A stretch of 64,000 bases of DNA from Halalkalibaculum roseum (GCF_011059145.1 NZ_JAALLT010000004.1:372001-436000), one strand, 5' to 3'; counted from the stretch's first letter, positions 35,862 to 44,259 are shown. The notes: generated from the sequence alone by a model not told the origin. Numbers and translations are program-made.

Positions 35862-38800
35862 TTAAAAGTCGATATTGAAATGGAAATAATACTGTTTGGA
35901 TGAAGGATAGGGTGCAACCTCAATATTTTGCGCTATAGGCTGATTGCCGAAGTTAGAAACTTCAGGATCGTAACTCCTGTAAGGCGAAATGGTAAAGAGA
36001 TTGGTTGCAGAAACACCAAACCGTATTCCTCTGATGCTTTCACTCAGAGCTGAGGTAAATGAAACAGGAACATTGTAATAAAGGCCTATTTCTCTCATTC
36101 TCAGGTAAGAAGCATCCTGTACAAACTGATCCGTACTTATTCCAAGCAGACTTAACCGCTTAACCCCATTGGGTGTGTCATCTGTGATACCTGCAGCCTG
36201 GTTCTGATAATCGGCAAATGTCAGATCCGTATCATCATAATCAGGAGTGGTACCGTTCAGATCATAAAGCAGTTCCGTCAGGTTGATCGTATCTCCACCC
36301 TTCTTCCAGTGAAGCAGGAAGGAGAAATCAACATTTTTAAAGATGTTGAACTGGTTGGAAAAAGAGAGCTGGAAGTCAGGCTCGCCGTCCCCCAGTTTTT
36401 TGGTAATTATACTGGGATTTCCACTGCCATCGGTAACCAAGTTTCCATTTCCATCGACCTCCGGATCCAGTCCGACAATCTGAGTGGCAGATTTGCCCTC
36501 TTCAATCCGGTAGACACCCAAGGAGGTACCGAATCCGCCCACATCAAAAGCGGGTACCGGAAGGTTTGTGACTTTAGATACATTTTTCCAGAAGTTTAGC
36601 GTAGAGCTCCATCGCAGATCACTGGAATTGACAGGTATCATATCCAGACCGATCTCAATACCACGATTGCGCATCTCACCGGCGTTGAAGCTTTCAAAAC
36701 TGAAGCCGGTAGAGGGTTCCAGCTCTCGCTGCAGCAACATGTCTTCAATCGACTTCTGATAGACCGTAAAGCTGAGAGAAGCTAATCCGTCAGCCAGACT
36801 CAAATCAAAGCCACCCTCAATTTCGGTCTGCCGCTCAGGCTTGATGTCTTCCACACCACGAGTATTCGTGACCAGAATTCCGCCGAATCCACCGATATTG
36901 GATGGAGCCAGTGATGTAAACTTGGACCCAAAGGTAGACAGGTTACCGGTTTGTCCGAAAGCTACACGGAATTTGAGATTATCTACCAGATCGTTTTCCC
37001 AGAAATCCATATTGGTAAGGTTCCAGGCAAACGAAGCCTTTGGGTAAAGATAGATCTTGTCAACATCTCCATTTCGGTCTGACTTATCCCCTCGCAAACC
37101 TACCGTAGCAATGTAGGTATCACTGAGATTCAGCTCTTCCTGTAAAAAGAAACCTCGGTCGCGTTGAAATACCCGGGTCTGGTTTACATTTACGGATACG
37201 GCCTGGTCAACGTTAGTCTGCGTACCTAAAACGCCGTTCGAAACATTCAGTACCGAATTTTGGTCATTATTGAATGAGGTGTAACCCAACTGTGAAACCA
37301 GTGTAAATCCGCTTCGCGGCATGTAGGTGTGAACCAGCAGTGCCGAAGTATTGGTGTTCAGGTTGTCGGTACTGGTTTCAATAAGAGTTCCCGGGGCCCC
37401 GCTGGCCTGTTCAAACTGCAGGTCACTGGGAAATACCAGCTTGTTTTTCTGACTGAAAAAGTCCACACCGCCGGTAAATTGAAATTTCAGCAGATTTTCT
37501 GCCTGTTGCAAGATGTTATAATCGAGCTGTACGGAAGTAAGCACCCGGTTTACACCCTCATTATTTGAGAACAGATCCCGTGTCTGGAGCTGGTTTGCAG
37601 CGTTAAAAGGGTGAGAGGGATAGATCCCGTTTTCATCCGGACGCAGATCGATGAAGCTGGGCGTAGCAACCATGGATACCCCGAAAGTGGTACCGGTATT
37701 GTCATTGTTGGTCAGCCCGCGACGTGATTCCGAGTGAATGTAGTTGGAAGAGACGGAAACCTTCAGTTTCTCAGTGAACCTATGATCCACATTCGCCCTG
37801 ATAGACTGTCGCTCATAACCGGTAGTTTTTATGATGCCTTCATCATCCTGTAGTGTACCGCTTACATAAAAGCTGGTGCTCTCATTACCGAAACTGCTGC
37901 TGAGCTGCGTTTTCGAAAGCAAGCCTTCATTTCCGTACATCAGCTCTTCATAATCCAAAAAGCCTCGTCCTGAACTTTGCGCTTCATTGAATAGTGCCAG
38001 TCCGGTGCTGCCGAAAGCGGCTTCGGCTGTGGTGGCCGTAAACTCCCTCTGGCCCAGTTTCTTTTGAATGGTTGTGATACCGATAGACTGCGAGGCACTA
38101 AATTGGGCCTTGCCCGCACTACCCCGTTTGGTTTTGATGATTACCACACCGCTGGAGGCACGCTGACCGTAAATAGCGGCAGCTGAAGCCCCTTTCAAAA
38201 TCTCTATACTTTCAATTTCACTGGGATTCAGATCGGCAATACGGTTAACCGGATTGTCCTGGTTTGAAGAACTACCCCCGGCTGCCGCTGCGGTAACCGC
38301 GTTGGATCCGTTTGCGATAGCATCGTTATTCATGTAGATCCCGTCAACAATATACAGCGGTTCGGAAGAACCGTTGATCGTGGTGACACCCCTAAGTTTA
38401 ACAGAGATACCTCCGCCCGGGGCGCCTGAATTGGAACTGATATTGGCACCCGTGACCTTACCGTAAAGATCGGAGCTCAGGGTTTGAGTCGGCGAACTGC
38501 CAACCAGTTCATCAGCAGATACCGAAGAAACGGCATTGGCCAAGTTCGATCGCCTGACTGAAGTTGCCAAACCGGTTACAACCACCTCCTCAAGATTGGC
38601 TACATCCTGACGAAGTGTGATATTGACCTCATTGTTGGTAGCTGACACCTCAATATTTTTTGAAATGTACCCGATATAGGTGATGCGCAGGGTTGCCGAT
38701 TGCCCGGGCAATTCCAGCGTGAATTCACCGTCGATGTCAGTCGTTGTTCCACTCTGTGATTCCTGGTGGAAAACATTGACTCCAACCAAGGGATCACCGG

Positions 38801-38906
38801 TTGTTTCATCTGTTATAGTACCTCTGACTGTAAATTGTGCCATTGCAACCTGTGAGAGAAGCAACAAAACAAACAGCAGAGAATACGACTTGTAGCTGTT
38901 GTTCAT
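35862..38906 (-). CDS. SusC/RagA-family TonB-dependent outer-membrane receptor
   Basis: A 1014-residue outer-membrane transporter that imports a ligand bound by the adjacent SusD-like protein. It has a signal peptide (ending QVAMAQ), a carboxypeptidase-like regulatory domain (residues 25-105; GTITDETTGDPLVGVNVF), the TonB-box-like segment EEVVVTGLATSV, a plug domain (LRGVTTINGSSEPLYIVDG, SIEILKGASAAAIYGQRASSGVVIIKTKRG) and a 22-strand-type barrel ending YYFHFNIDF. No STN domain precedes the plug, so direct anti-sigma signalling is unlikely. It is the first gene of the two-gene operon. Confidence 0.94.
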   Translation of the reverse strand: MNNSYKSYSLLFVLLLLSQVAMAQFTVRGTITDETTGDPLVGVNVFHQESQSGTTTDIDGEFTLELPGQSATLRITYIGYISKNIEVSATNNEVNITLRQDVANLEEVVVTGLATSVRRSNLANAVSSVSADELVGSSPTQTLSSDLYGKVTGANISSNSGAPGGGISVKLRGVTTINGSSEPLYIVDGIYMNNDAIANGSNAVTAAAAGGSSSNQDNPVNRIADLNPSEIESIEILKGASAAAIYGQRASSGVVIIKTKRGSAGKAQFSASQSIGITTIQKKLGQREFTATTAEAAFGSTGLALFNEAQSSGRGFLDYEELMYGNEGLLSKTQLSSSFGNESTSFYVSGTLQDDEGIIKTTGYERQSIRANVDHRFTEKLKVSVSSNYIHSESRRGLTNNDNTGTTFGVSMVATPSFIDLRPDENGIYPSHPFNAANQLQTRDLFSNNEGVNRVLTSVQLDYNILQQAENLLKFQFTGGVDFFSQKNKLVFPSDLQFEQASGAPGTLIETSTDNLNTNTSALLVHTYMPRSGFTLVSQLGYTSFNNDQNSVLNVSNGVLGTQTNVDQAVSVNVNQTRVFQRDRGFFLQEELNLSDTYIATVGLRGDKSDRNGDVDKIYLYPKASFAWNLTNMDFWENDLVDNLKFRVAFGQTGNLSTFGSKFTSLAPSNIGGFGGILVTNTRGVEDIKPERQTEIEGGFDLSLADGLASLSFTVYQKSIEDMLLQRELEPSTGFSFESFNAGEMRNRGIEIGLDMIPVNSSDLRWSSTLNFWKNVSKVTNLPVPAFDVGGFGTSLGVYRIEEGKSATQIVGLDPEVDGNGNLVTDGSGNPSIITKKLGDGEPDFQLSFSNQFNIFKNVDFSFLLHWKKGGDTINLTELLYDLNGTTPDYDDTDLTFADYQNQAAGITDDTPNGVKRLSLLGISTDQFVQDASYLRMREIGLYYNVPVSFTSALSESIRGIRFGVSATNLFTISPYRSYDPEVSNFGNQPIAQNIEVAPYPSSKQYYFHFNIDF

Positions 38907-39072
38907 AATAGTAGGGGTTTAAATGTTGGATTAGGCGTATAAATCATTGATATCTCTATTTGCAATATTCACAGCATATTTAGCGTAAGACTATGATATT
39001 CAGATAGATAAGTTCAATTTAACTTAATTTTACAAACTTTCAACTTTTAAGTGTCTACCCGGACTATTGTGA

Positions 39073-39183
39073 TATCTGAAGATATTTTATGCCCTTGAAT
39101 GCCCGCAGTGCAGTGGGACTATTGAGAAAATAAAGGTCGGCGGCCGAAACGGTTATTACTGTCAGAACTGCCAGAAGAAGTAA
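39073..39183 (+). pseudogene. Orphan fragment resembling the Fpg/Nei C-terminal zinc finger
   Basis: The plus strand between a TGA (39070-39072) and a TAA (39181-39183) encodes 36 residues with no start codon. Its core, LECPQCSGTIEKIKVGG then RNGYYCQNCQKK, reproduces the C-x2-C, G-R and Y-x-C-x2-CQ pattern of the zinc finger that ends formamidopyrimidine/endonuclease VIII-type DNA glycosylases. Nothing upstream resembles the rest of such an enzyme in any plus-strand frame that I read, so it appears to be the leftover 3' end of a deleted or rearranged gene. A zinc ribbon from a transposase is a less likely alternative. Confidence 0.55.
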
Positions 39184-39289
39184 TAAGCGGCTTTATTTAG
39201 ATTGTGCTCTTGGCTATTCCACAGAGTGTCACAGAGGAGTTCATAGTTGCACAGAGCAGTTAGCAGGATTTAAGTCAAATTTTTGATGC

Positions 39290-39375
39290 AATTCTGAATT
39301 CTGAATTCTGACTCCTGAGTTCTGAATTCTTAATACTGTTCACTGACACACTGCTAACTGTAAACTGTTCACTGC
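39290..39375. repeat. Degenerate heptamer repeat tract
   Basis: It consists of tandem 7-bp units around GAATTCT, GACTCCT, GAGTTCT, TAATACT, GTTCACT and CTAACTG, ending at the stop codon of permease K. The order of units is similar to 15256-15334, after permease D. Confidence 0.7.
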
Positions 39376-39377
39376 AA

Positions 39378-41729
39378 TCATTCACTCTTCAAACTCTGCA
39401 CAGGGTTTGCCCACGCTGCCCTGATCGATTGCCAACTTACCGTCAGCCAGGCGATAAGAATAGCCATGCTACCCGATAGCACAAATATCCACCAGTCAAG
39501 ACCGGAGCGATAGGCGAAATCAGACAGCCAGCTGTCCATCATCCACCATGAAATCGGTATGGCGATCATGATGGCAAAAAGCACCGGTTTTGTGAAATCC
39601 TTGGTTAGCAATAGTACAAGGTTCTGCACACTGGCACCCAATACCTTTCTCACTCCTATCTCTTTTGAACGCTGTTCAGCGGTGAAAGCTGATAGACCGA
39701 ATAGTCCCAGACAGGAAATTAGAATGGCAAAAATGGAGAAATACTTTGCCAAATCCCCAATTCGCTGCTCGCTTCGGTATAAGGCGGCATACTGCTCATC
39801 CATAAATTCATACTCAAACGGGTAGGTAGGATTGAATTTCTTGTAGACATTCTCAATCCCCGCTATAGTGTTCTGAATCTCGCTGTTATTTACACGCACA
39901 TATGCTCTCCAGGTATATTGCGGTGCCAATCTGAAAAATAGGGGCTCCACCTCCTGCCGTAATGATTGGAAGTTAAAATCCTTTACAAGACCAATAATTT
40001 CTGTCTCCTGATCCCAAAGCGTGATGAACTTACCGACAGGGTCATCCATACCCATAACATCAGCTGCTCGCTGGTTGATAATGATCCTGGAAGTATCCGC
40101 TCCGAATTCCCTGGAATGAGTACGCCCGGCGGCTAATTCAAAACCAAGGGTCTCCACCAGTCCGTAATCGGCACTTACGTTTTCGAAGAGTACTCGGGTC
40201 TCGGGATCCTTGCCTGGCCATTCTAGACCCGAAGTATTGTTATTTCGCCCCATAAAGGTAGCCCCGGCCCTGGAAATGGAAGTAACACCCCGGACATTTG
40301 AAATTTCTTGACGGAAAGAATCCCAACTGTTATTCAGATCACCCTCGACGGTAAAATACAATAGGTTGTCTTTGTCATAGCCCAGGTTCTTTGTCTGCGT
40401 AAACTGTATCTGCTGGTAAACAACGATGGTGCAGATAATCAGTATCACCGATAAGGTAAACTGAAATATGACAAGCCCTTTCCTCGCAAAGATCTCACCA
40501 GTCGATGATTTTATGGCTCCTTTCAGTGTTTTTACCGCTTCAAAAGATGAGAGGTAAAAAGCGGGATAGCTGCCCGCTAGCAAACCGGTAAAGAGGGCTG
40601 TGCTCAGGAAGATCAATAAAAGCACAGGCTCGAAATAATTGATATCTATCGCCTTGCTGGTCAGTCCATTAAAGACCGGTAGGAAAGCCTCTACGAGCAG
40701 GATGGAAAGCAGCAGTGAGAAAAACGTGATCATCATGGATTCTCCTATAAACTGACCCACCAGCGACCCTTTGGTGGCACCAATTGATTTTCGGATACCC
40801 ACCTCCTTAGCTCTTCGCCCCGCTTTGGCAGTACTCAGATTCATGAAGTTGATGCAAGCGATGAGAAGAATAAAGACAGCGACGATAGAAAAAAGGTATA
40901 CATAATCTATGCGCCCGCCGGCAAGCTCTCCCTGCTCGAATTGTCCATACAGGTACAGGTCGGCATAAGGATAGACAAAAAGATCTACATTAGAGTCTTC
41001 ATTCCTTTCTTTAATGAAATCATTGATCTTGTTATTCAATGCGGCTACGTCAACACCGGCATGGAGCTTCGCGATGGTACGCGGACCATTATTCCCCCAC
41101 TCGAGAGCCCAATCATTGGTCTTGAGCCAGTCTTCGAAGGGTAGTACGAAATCAAACCGAATGGATGAATTCTCCGGAAGTTTTCGAAACACACCGGTGA
41201 CGGTGAGGAGCTCTTCGTTGTTCAGAGTGATAGATTCACCTACCGGATTAGACTCCCCGAAATACTTCATGGCCATCTGTTGAGAGATCACAACGGAATT
41301 GGGTTTGGTAAGCAGCTGATCACGGTTACCCTGTAAGAGCGGAATCGAAAGGATATGGAAGAGATCAGGACGGGCATAAAGTCCGTTTTCTTTAAGGGAT
41401 TTATCCCCTTTGGTAAATAGAAAATCCATATTCCAGGTGTAGGTAGCTATATACTGGAATTCAGGCACCTCCTCCTTAAGTGTAGGGGCCAAGATCCCGG
41501 GAGTCGATTGCGTGGTAAACTTATCTCCTGAGTAGGTCTGGTGTTCCATGACCTGGTAAATCTGATCGATATCTTCATGGAAGCGGTCATGACCCAGCTC
41601 ATCAAAAACCCAGAGGAAGATGAGAATACTGCAGGCCATCCCGATGGACAACCCGATAACATTGATTAAGAATGAACTTTTATGCCTTTTGAAACTTCGA
41701 AATGCCGTTTTTAAGTAATTTTTGATCAT
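39378..41729 (-). CDS. FtsX/MacB-type ABC transporter permease (permease K, 783 aa)
   Basis: The shortest copy. It begins MIKNYLKTAFRSFKRHKSSF and is the only permease in a classic adaptor-ATPase-permease order: adaptor 42607-43899, ATPase 41832-42521, permease after a 102-bp gap. The first coupling motif is KEVGIRKSIGATKGS and the second KEIGVRKVLGASVQN; the tail is NPVQSLKSE. The first periplasmic domain is compact (QPLTDIHL replaced by YPYADLYLYGQFEQGE). It is probably the founding or core permease of the system; the other ten may be accessory versions. Confidence 0.93.
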   Translation of the reverse strand: MIKNYLKTAFRSFKRHKSSFLINVIGLSIGMACSILIFLWVFDELGHDRFHEDIDQIYQVMEHQTYSGDKFTTQSTPGILAPTLKEEVPEFQYIATYTWNMDFLFTKGDKSLKENGLYARPDLFHILSIPLLQGNRDQLLTKPNSVVISQQMAMKYFGESNPVGESITLNNEELLTVTGVFRKLPENSSIRFDFVLPFEDWLKTNDWALEWGNNGPRTIAKLHAGVDVAALNNKINDFIKERNEDSNVDLFVYPYADLYLYGQFEQGELAGGRIDYVYLFSIVAVFILLIACINFMNLSTAKAGRRAKEVGIRKSIGATKGSLVGQFIGESMMITFFSLLLSILLVEAFLPVFNGLTSKAIDINYFEPVLLLIFLSTALFTGLLAGSYPAFYLSSFEAVKTLKGAIKSSTGEIFARKGLVIFQFTLSVILIICTIVVYQQIQFTQTKNLGYDKDNLLYFTVEGDLNNSWDSFRQEISNVRGVTSISRAGATFMGRNNNTSGLEWPGKDPETRVLFENVSADYGLVETLGFELAAGRTHSREFGADTSRIIINQRAADVMGMDDPVGKFITLWDQETEIIGLVKDFNFQSLRQEVEPLFFRLAPQYTWRAYVRVNNSEIQNTIAGIENVYKKFNPTYPFEYEFMDEQYAALYRSEQRIGDLAKYFSIFAILISCLGLFGLSAFTAEQRSKEIGVRKVLGASVQNLVLLLTKDFTKPVLFAIMIAIPISWWMMDSWLSDFAYRSGLDWWIFVLSGSMAILIAWLTVSWQSIRAAWANPVQSLKSE

Positions 41730-41831
41730 GGATCCATCCCCACCCTTGGTTAATTCGTTCTAGAGTGTAGACGTAAAATTTTTAAAAACGTTGCAGTACA
41801 GTTTACAGATATCAGGGATCAGTGAAAACTG

Positions 41832-42521
41832 CTACACGTGAAATCCTTCCTGCATATTCTCGGTAACTACGTGCCCGTCGAACAGGTGGATGACGCGCCG
41901 CGCATAATCGGCATCGTGTGGGGAGTGGGTAACCATCACAATCGTTGTGCCGGCTTCGTTGAGTTCGGCCAATAGTTTCATCACTTCGTCACCGTGATCG
42001 GAATCCAGGTTACCGGTGGGCTCATCGGCTAGTATCAGCTTGGCATTGGCGACCACAGCCCGGGCAATAGCCACGCGCTGCTGCTGACCGCCGGAAAGCT
42101 GCTGTGGGAAGTGGTTGCGGCGGTGCATCATACTCATGCGCTCCAAAGCCGCTTCGGCCTTTTCCTTGCGTTCGTCGGAGGAGGCACCGAGGTATAGAAG
42201 CGGAAGCTCAACGTTTTCAAACACCGTGAGCTCGTCAATCAGATTAAAACTCTGGAAGATGAATCCGATGTTCCCTTTGCGTAGCTGTGCCCGCTCCCGC
42301 TCGGAGTTATTGGAAACCTCATGGCCCAGGAAATGGTATTCTCCTTCGGTAGGGTTGTCAAGCAGGCCCATAATATTAAGCAGGGTCGACTTTCCGCATC
42401 CCGATGGACCCATGATGGCACAGAACTCACCTTCATTGATTTCAAGGTTCACATTATTGAGAGCGGTCGTTTCTACCTCTTCCGTGGTGTATATCTTCTT
42501 AAGGTTCTTTGTTTTAATCAT
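41832..42521 (-). CDS. ABC transporter ATP-binding protein, MacB/LolD type
   Basis: Cytoplasmic ATPase of 229 residues from MIKTKNLKKIY (42521), with every motif canonical: Walker A GPSGCGKST (38-46), LSGGQQQRVAIARA, Walker B LILADEPTGNLDS with a normal D-loop, and VTHSPHDADYARRV at the switch His. It is placed between the adaptor and permease K, so it is the obvious engine of that tripartite pump. As the only fully canonical ATPase in the window, it may also serve the permeases that lack one. The reading frame extends upstream to an ATG at 42560, which I reject because the extra residues match nothing in the family. Confidence 0.94.
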   Translation of the reverse strand: MIKTKNLKKIYTTEEVETTALNNVNLEINEGEFCAIMGPSGCGKSTLLNIMGLLDNPTEGEYHFLGHEVSNNSERERAQLRKGNIGFIFQSFNLIDELTVFENVELPLLYLGASSDERKEKAEAALERMSMMHRRNHFPQQLSGGQQQRVAIARAVVANAKLILADEPTGNLDSDHGDEVMKLLAELNEAGTTIVMVTHSPHDADYARRVIHLFDGHVVTENMQEGFHV

Positions 42522-42606
42522 GATGCGTTGTGTTGGTTGATGGTCAAATTTGAATACCACTTAGGCACTCAATACACTTAGTTTATCAGTGCCTGAGTGG
42601 TTAAAA

Positions 42607-43899
42607 TTATTCTAGATTTAAAACCTCATTATCGCCGAAGGTATCGTAGCTGGAGGTGATGACTCTATCTCCAGGCTCTAGGCCGGAAAGTACTTCAAAA
42701 TACTCCGGATTTTGCCGGCCTAGGCGAATCGATTGTTTCACTGCCCGGTCACCATTTTCAGTGACTTTAAATACCCAGTTACCTCCTGTGGTCTGGTAAA
42801 ACCCACCGCGCGCCAGCAAGATGGCATTCGACGACTCACCCAGTTCAAGGCGAATTCTCGTTGTTTGTCCGCGGGTCAGTCCCGTTGGCGGTTCATTCAC
42901 AAATTCCATATCGACCTCAAACTGACCGTTATTTACTACCGGGTAAATCTTGGTGATCACCAGGTCATGCTCAGCCCCGTTAAAGTCAAAGGATCCGCTC
43001 AGACCGGTAGAAATTCGCGAGAGGTGATACTCATCAATACCTACCCTGATTTTGTAGCTATCCAGTATATCCACCTGACCGATCCGCTCACCCTGTGAGA
43101 TGGATTGTCCCTGATTCAATTCGATAGTACTCAGCTGGCCGGAAGTAGGCGCGGTAACCACCAGATTGTCCAATATGCCCTGAACAGCACTCAAGCTTCG
43201 GTACATTCGATCTTCCGAATCATTTAGCTGCTGCAGCTGGGTTATGGTCTGCACCGAGTCTTTCTTGTAGGACTCATAAGTTAATTCGTATCGCCTCGTT
43301 TGGTATTCAAAATTTTCTTTCGTCTCCTCAAATTCCTGCTGGGATATCAGATTCTTTTCTACCAGCTGCTTTTGGCGTTGAAATTGTGATTCCAGAATAT
43401 CTCTCTGGGATTTGGCGTTGGCCAGCTGCTCCTGCAGTTGCAACGTATTTTGCTCCAGATTTAATCTCGAATTACGCACATTGTTAATCTGATCATACAG
43501 TTGTGCTTCCCGGTTCAACACGTTCAACTGGAGCGCGGAGTTCGAAAGTGTTAAAATGGTATCACCCTGTTCCACCATGGTACCCGACTCGCGGTATACT
43601 TCCTGAACAACTCCTCCTTCAATGGCGTCAAGGTAAATCGTCTGAATAGGCTGAACCGTACCTGTCACCTGAATAAACTCCTGAAAGGAATCCTCCTGCA
43701 CGGTACTGACAGTAAGTTTGGCCCGGTCCACATTCAGGGTGGATCGGACATCCATCAGGAAAAAACTGTAGATAAAAAGGGCTGCAATTGCCAAACCACC
43801 CACAATCATTCCAATACGCTTGGCCGTCCATGTTTTTTTCTCTCGTTTCTTATCCATCCCGGCACTGGATAGATCTGCTGCTGCTGAGTTCTGTGACAT
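42607..43899 (-). CDS. HlyD/MacA-type membrane-fusion (periplasmic adaptor) protein
   Basis: Inner-membrane-anchored adaptor that links an ABC permease to an outer-membrane channel. Its 430 residues contain a cytoplasmic lead, one membrane helix (about 29-48, MIVGGLAIAALFIYSFFLM), a split biotinyl-lipoyl-like domain (GTVQPIQTIYLDAIEGGVVQEV; APTSGQLSTIELNQGQSI), a long coiled-coil hairpin (about 125-230) and beta-barrel plus membrane-proximal domains. No TolC-type channel gene is in the window. It is the only adaptor for the eleven permeases. It starts about 40 bases after the inferred sigma-54 start site. An internal ATG at 43857 (MDKKREKK) is an alternative start. Confidence 0.93.
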   Translation of the reverse strand: MSQNSAAADLSSAGMDKKREKKTWTAKRIGMIVGGLAIAALFIYSFFLMDVRSTLNVDRAKLTVSTVQEDSFQEFIQVTGTVQPIQTIYLDAIEGGVVQEVYRESGTMVEQGDTILTLSNSALQLNVLNREAQLYDQINNVRNSRLNLEQNTLQLQEQLANAKSQRDILESQFQRQKQLVEKNLISQQEFEETKENFEYQTRRYELTYESYKKDSVQTITQLQQLNDSEDRMYRSLSAVQGILDNLVVTAPTSGQLSTIELNQGQSISQGERIGQVDILDSYKIRVGIDEYHLSRISTGLSGSFDFNGAEHDLVITKIYPVVNNGQFEVDMEFVNEPPTGLTRGQTTRIRLELGESSNAILLARGGFYQTTGGNWVFKVTENGDRAVKQSIRLGRQNPEYFEVLSGLEPGDRVITSSYDTFGDNEVLNLE

Positions 43900-43951
43900 C
43901 TAAATTATATTGCTATTTCTTGCTGGTTATACTTATACATACACTTAGTAA

Positions 43952-43967
43952 TTCAATTTGCGTGCCA
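43952..43967 (-). promoter_or_regulatory. Sigma-54-like -24/-12 promoter of the adaptor operon
   Basis: Read on the minus strand: TGGCACGCAAATTGAA. The -24 half is a perfect TGGCACG; the -12 half is TTGAA rather than TTGCA. Its GG is 71 bp from the midpoint of the dyads at 44019-44055. This is the best -24 box of the five. Confidence 0.75.
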
Positions 43968-44018
43968 AAGTCAAAATAACCCCGACGGCATTCTAATACG
44001 CAGTTGATCAAAAAAAGT

Positions 44019-44055
44019 TGTGCACTGTGATACATGGGGTGTTCGATATCGAACA
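44019..44055. promoter_or_regulatory. Tandem 16-bp dyads, enhancer-like control region 4 (shared, divergent)
   Basis: TGTGCACTGTGATACA (44019-44034) and TGTTCGATATCGAACA (44040-44055) start 21 bp apart. The second is a perfect palindrome, and with its flanks extends to GTGTTCGATATCGAACAC. It lies between two divergent -24/-12 promoters, so it may govern the adaptor operon and autoregulate the response regulator. Confidence 0.78.
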
Positions 44056-44116
44056 CTTTTACTATCTTGATTACTTATAATGACGGTTTAAGCCCATAAA
44101 TGCCACAAATTATTTC

Positions 44117-44132
44117 AGGTACGATAATTGAA
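44117..44132 (+). promoter_or_regulatory. Possible sigma-54-like promoter of the response regulator/kinase operon
   Basis: AGGTACGATAATTGAA on the plus strand has GG and TTG in -24/-12 register and resembles the permease F and J promoter element TGGTACGATTATTGGA. The dyad midpoint is 81 bp upstream. It would give a leader of about 115 bases containing an inverted repeat. Confidence 0.55.
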
Positions 44133-44138
44133 TACATA

Positions 44139-44238
44139 GAACACGGATGACACAGATTTGGCTGATTTACACTGCTAGTTATAAAAAACTTCTACAAAAA
44201 ATTTGCGTAAATCAGCTTAACCCGTTTCATATGTGTTC
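44139..44238. repeat. Inverted repeat, arms of about 34 bp, in the regulator leader
   Basis: The left arm starts GAACACGGATGACACAG and ends GCTGATTTACAC. The right arm reads GCGTAAATCAGC and ends ATGTGTTC. The arms pair at most positions, with about eight mismatches, around a roughly 30-base AT-rich spacer. The wording resembles a degenerate ACACGGATGACACGGAT-type intergenic repeat that I associate with Bacteroidota and related phyla (recalled, not checked). Confidence 0.7.
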
Positions 44239-44259
44239 CTATACTCAAATTTAGACTCC

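Larger units (their letters stand above)
38907..39377. other. Intergenic region with a gene remnant and heptamer repeats
   Basis: This 471-bp space between SusC and permease K holds an AT-rich SusC upstream region (no clear promoter), the zinc-finger remnant at 39073-39183, a degenerate tract with CACAGAG units (about 39215-39260) and the heptamer tract at 39290-39375. No intact gene was found in it. Confidence 0.65.
43900..44259. other. Divergent control region between adaptor operon and response regulator
   Basis: This 360-bp region holds the -24/-12 promoter for the adaptor (43952-43967), the shared dyads (44019-44055), a plus-strand -24/-12 element for the regulator (44117-44132), and a 100-bp inverted repeat (44139-44238) in the regulator leader. 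No ORF was recognised. Confidence 0.75.

Noticed and set aside
41730-41831. Possible separate promoter between the canonical ATPase and permease K
   Set aside because: The 102-bp gap holds no recognisable promoter; operon with the adaptor is simpler.
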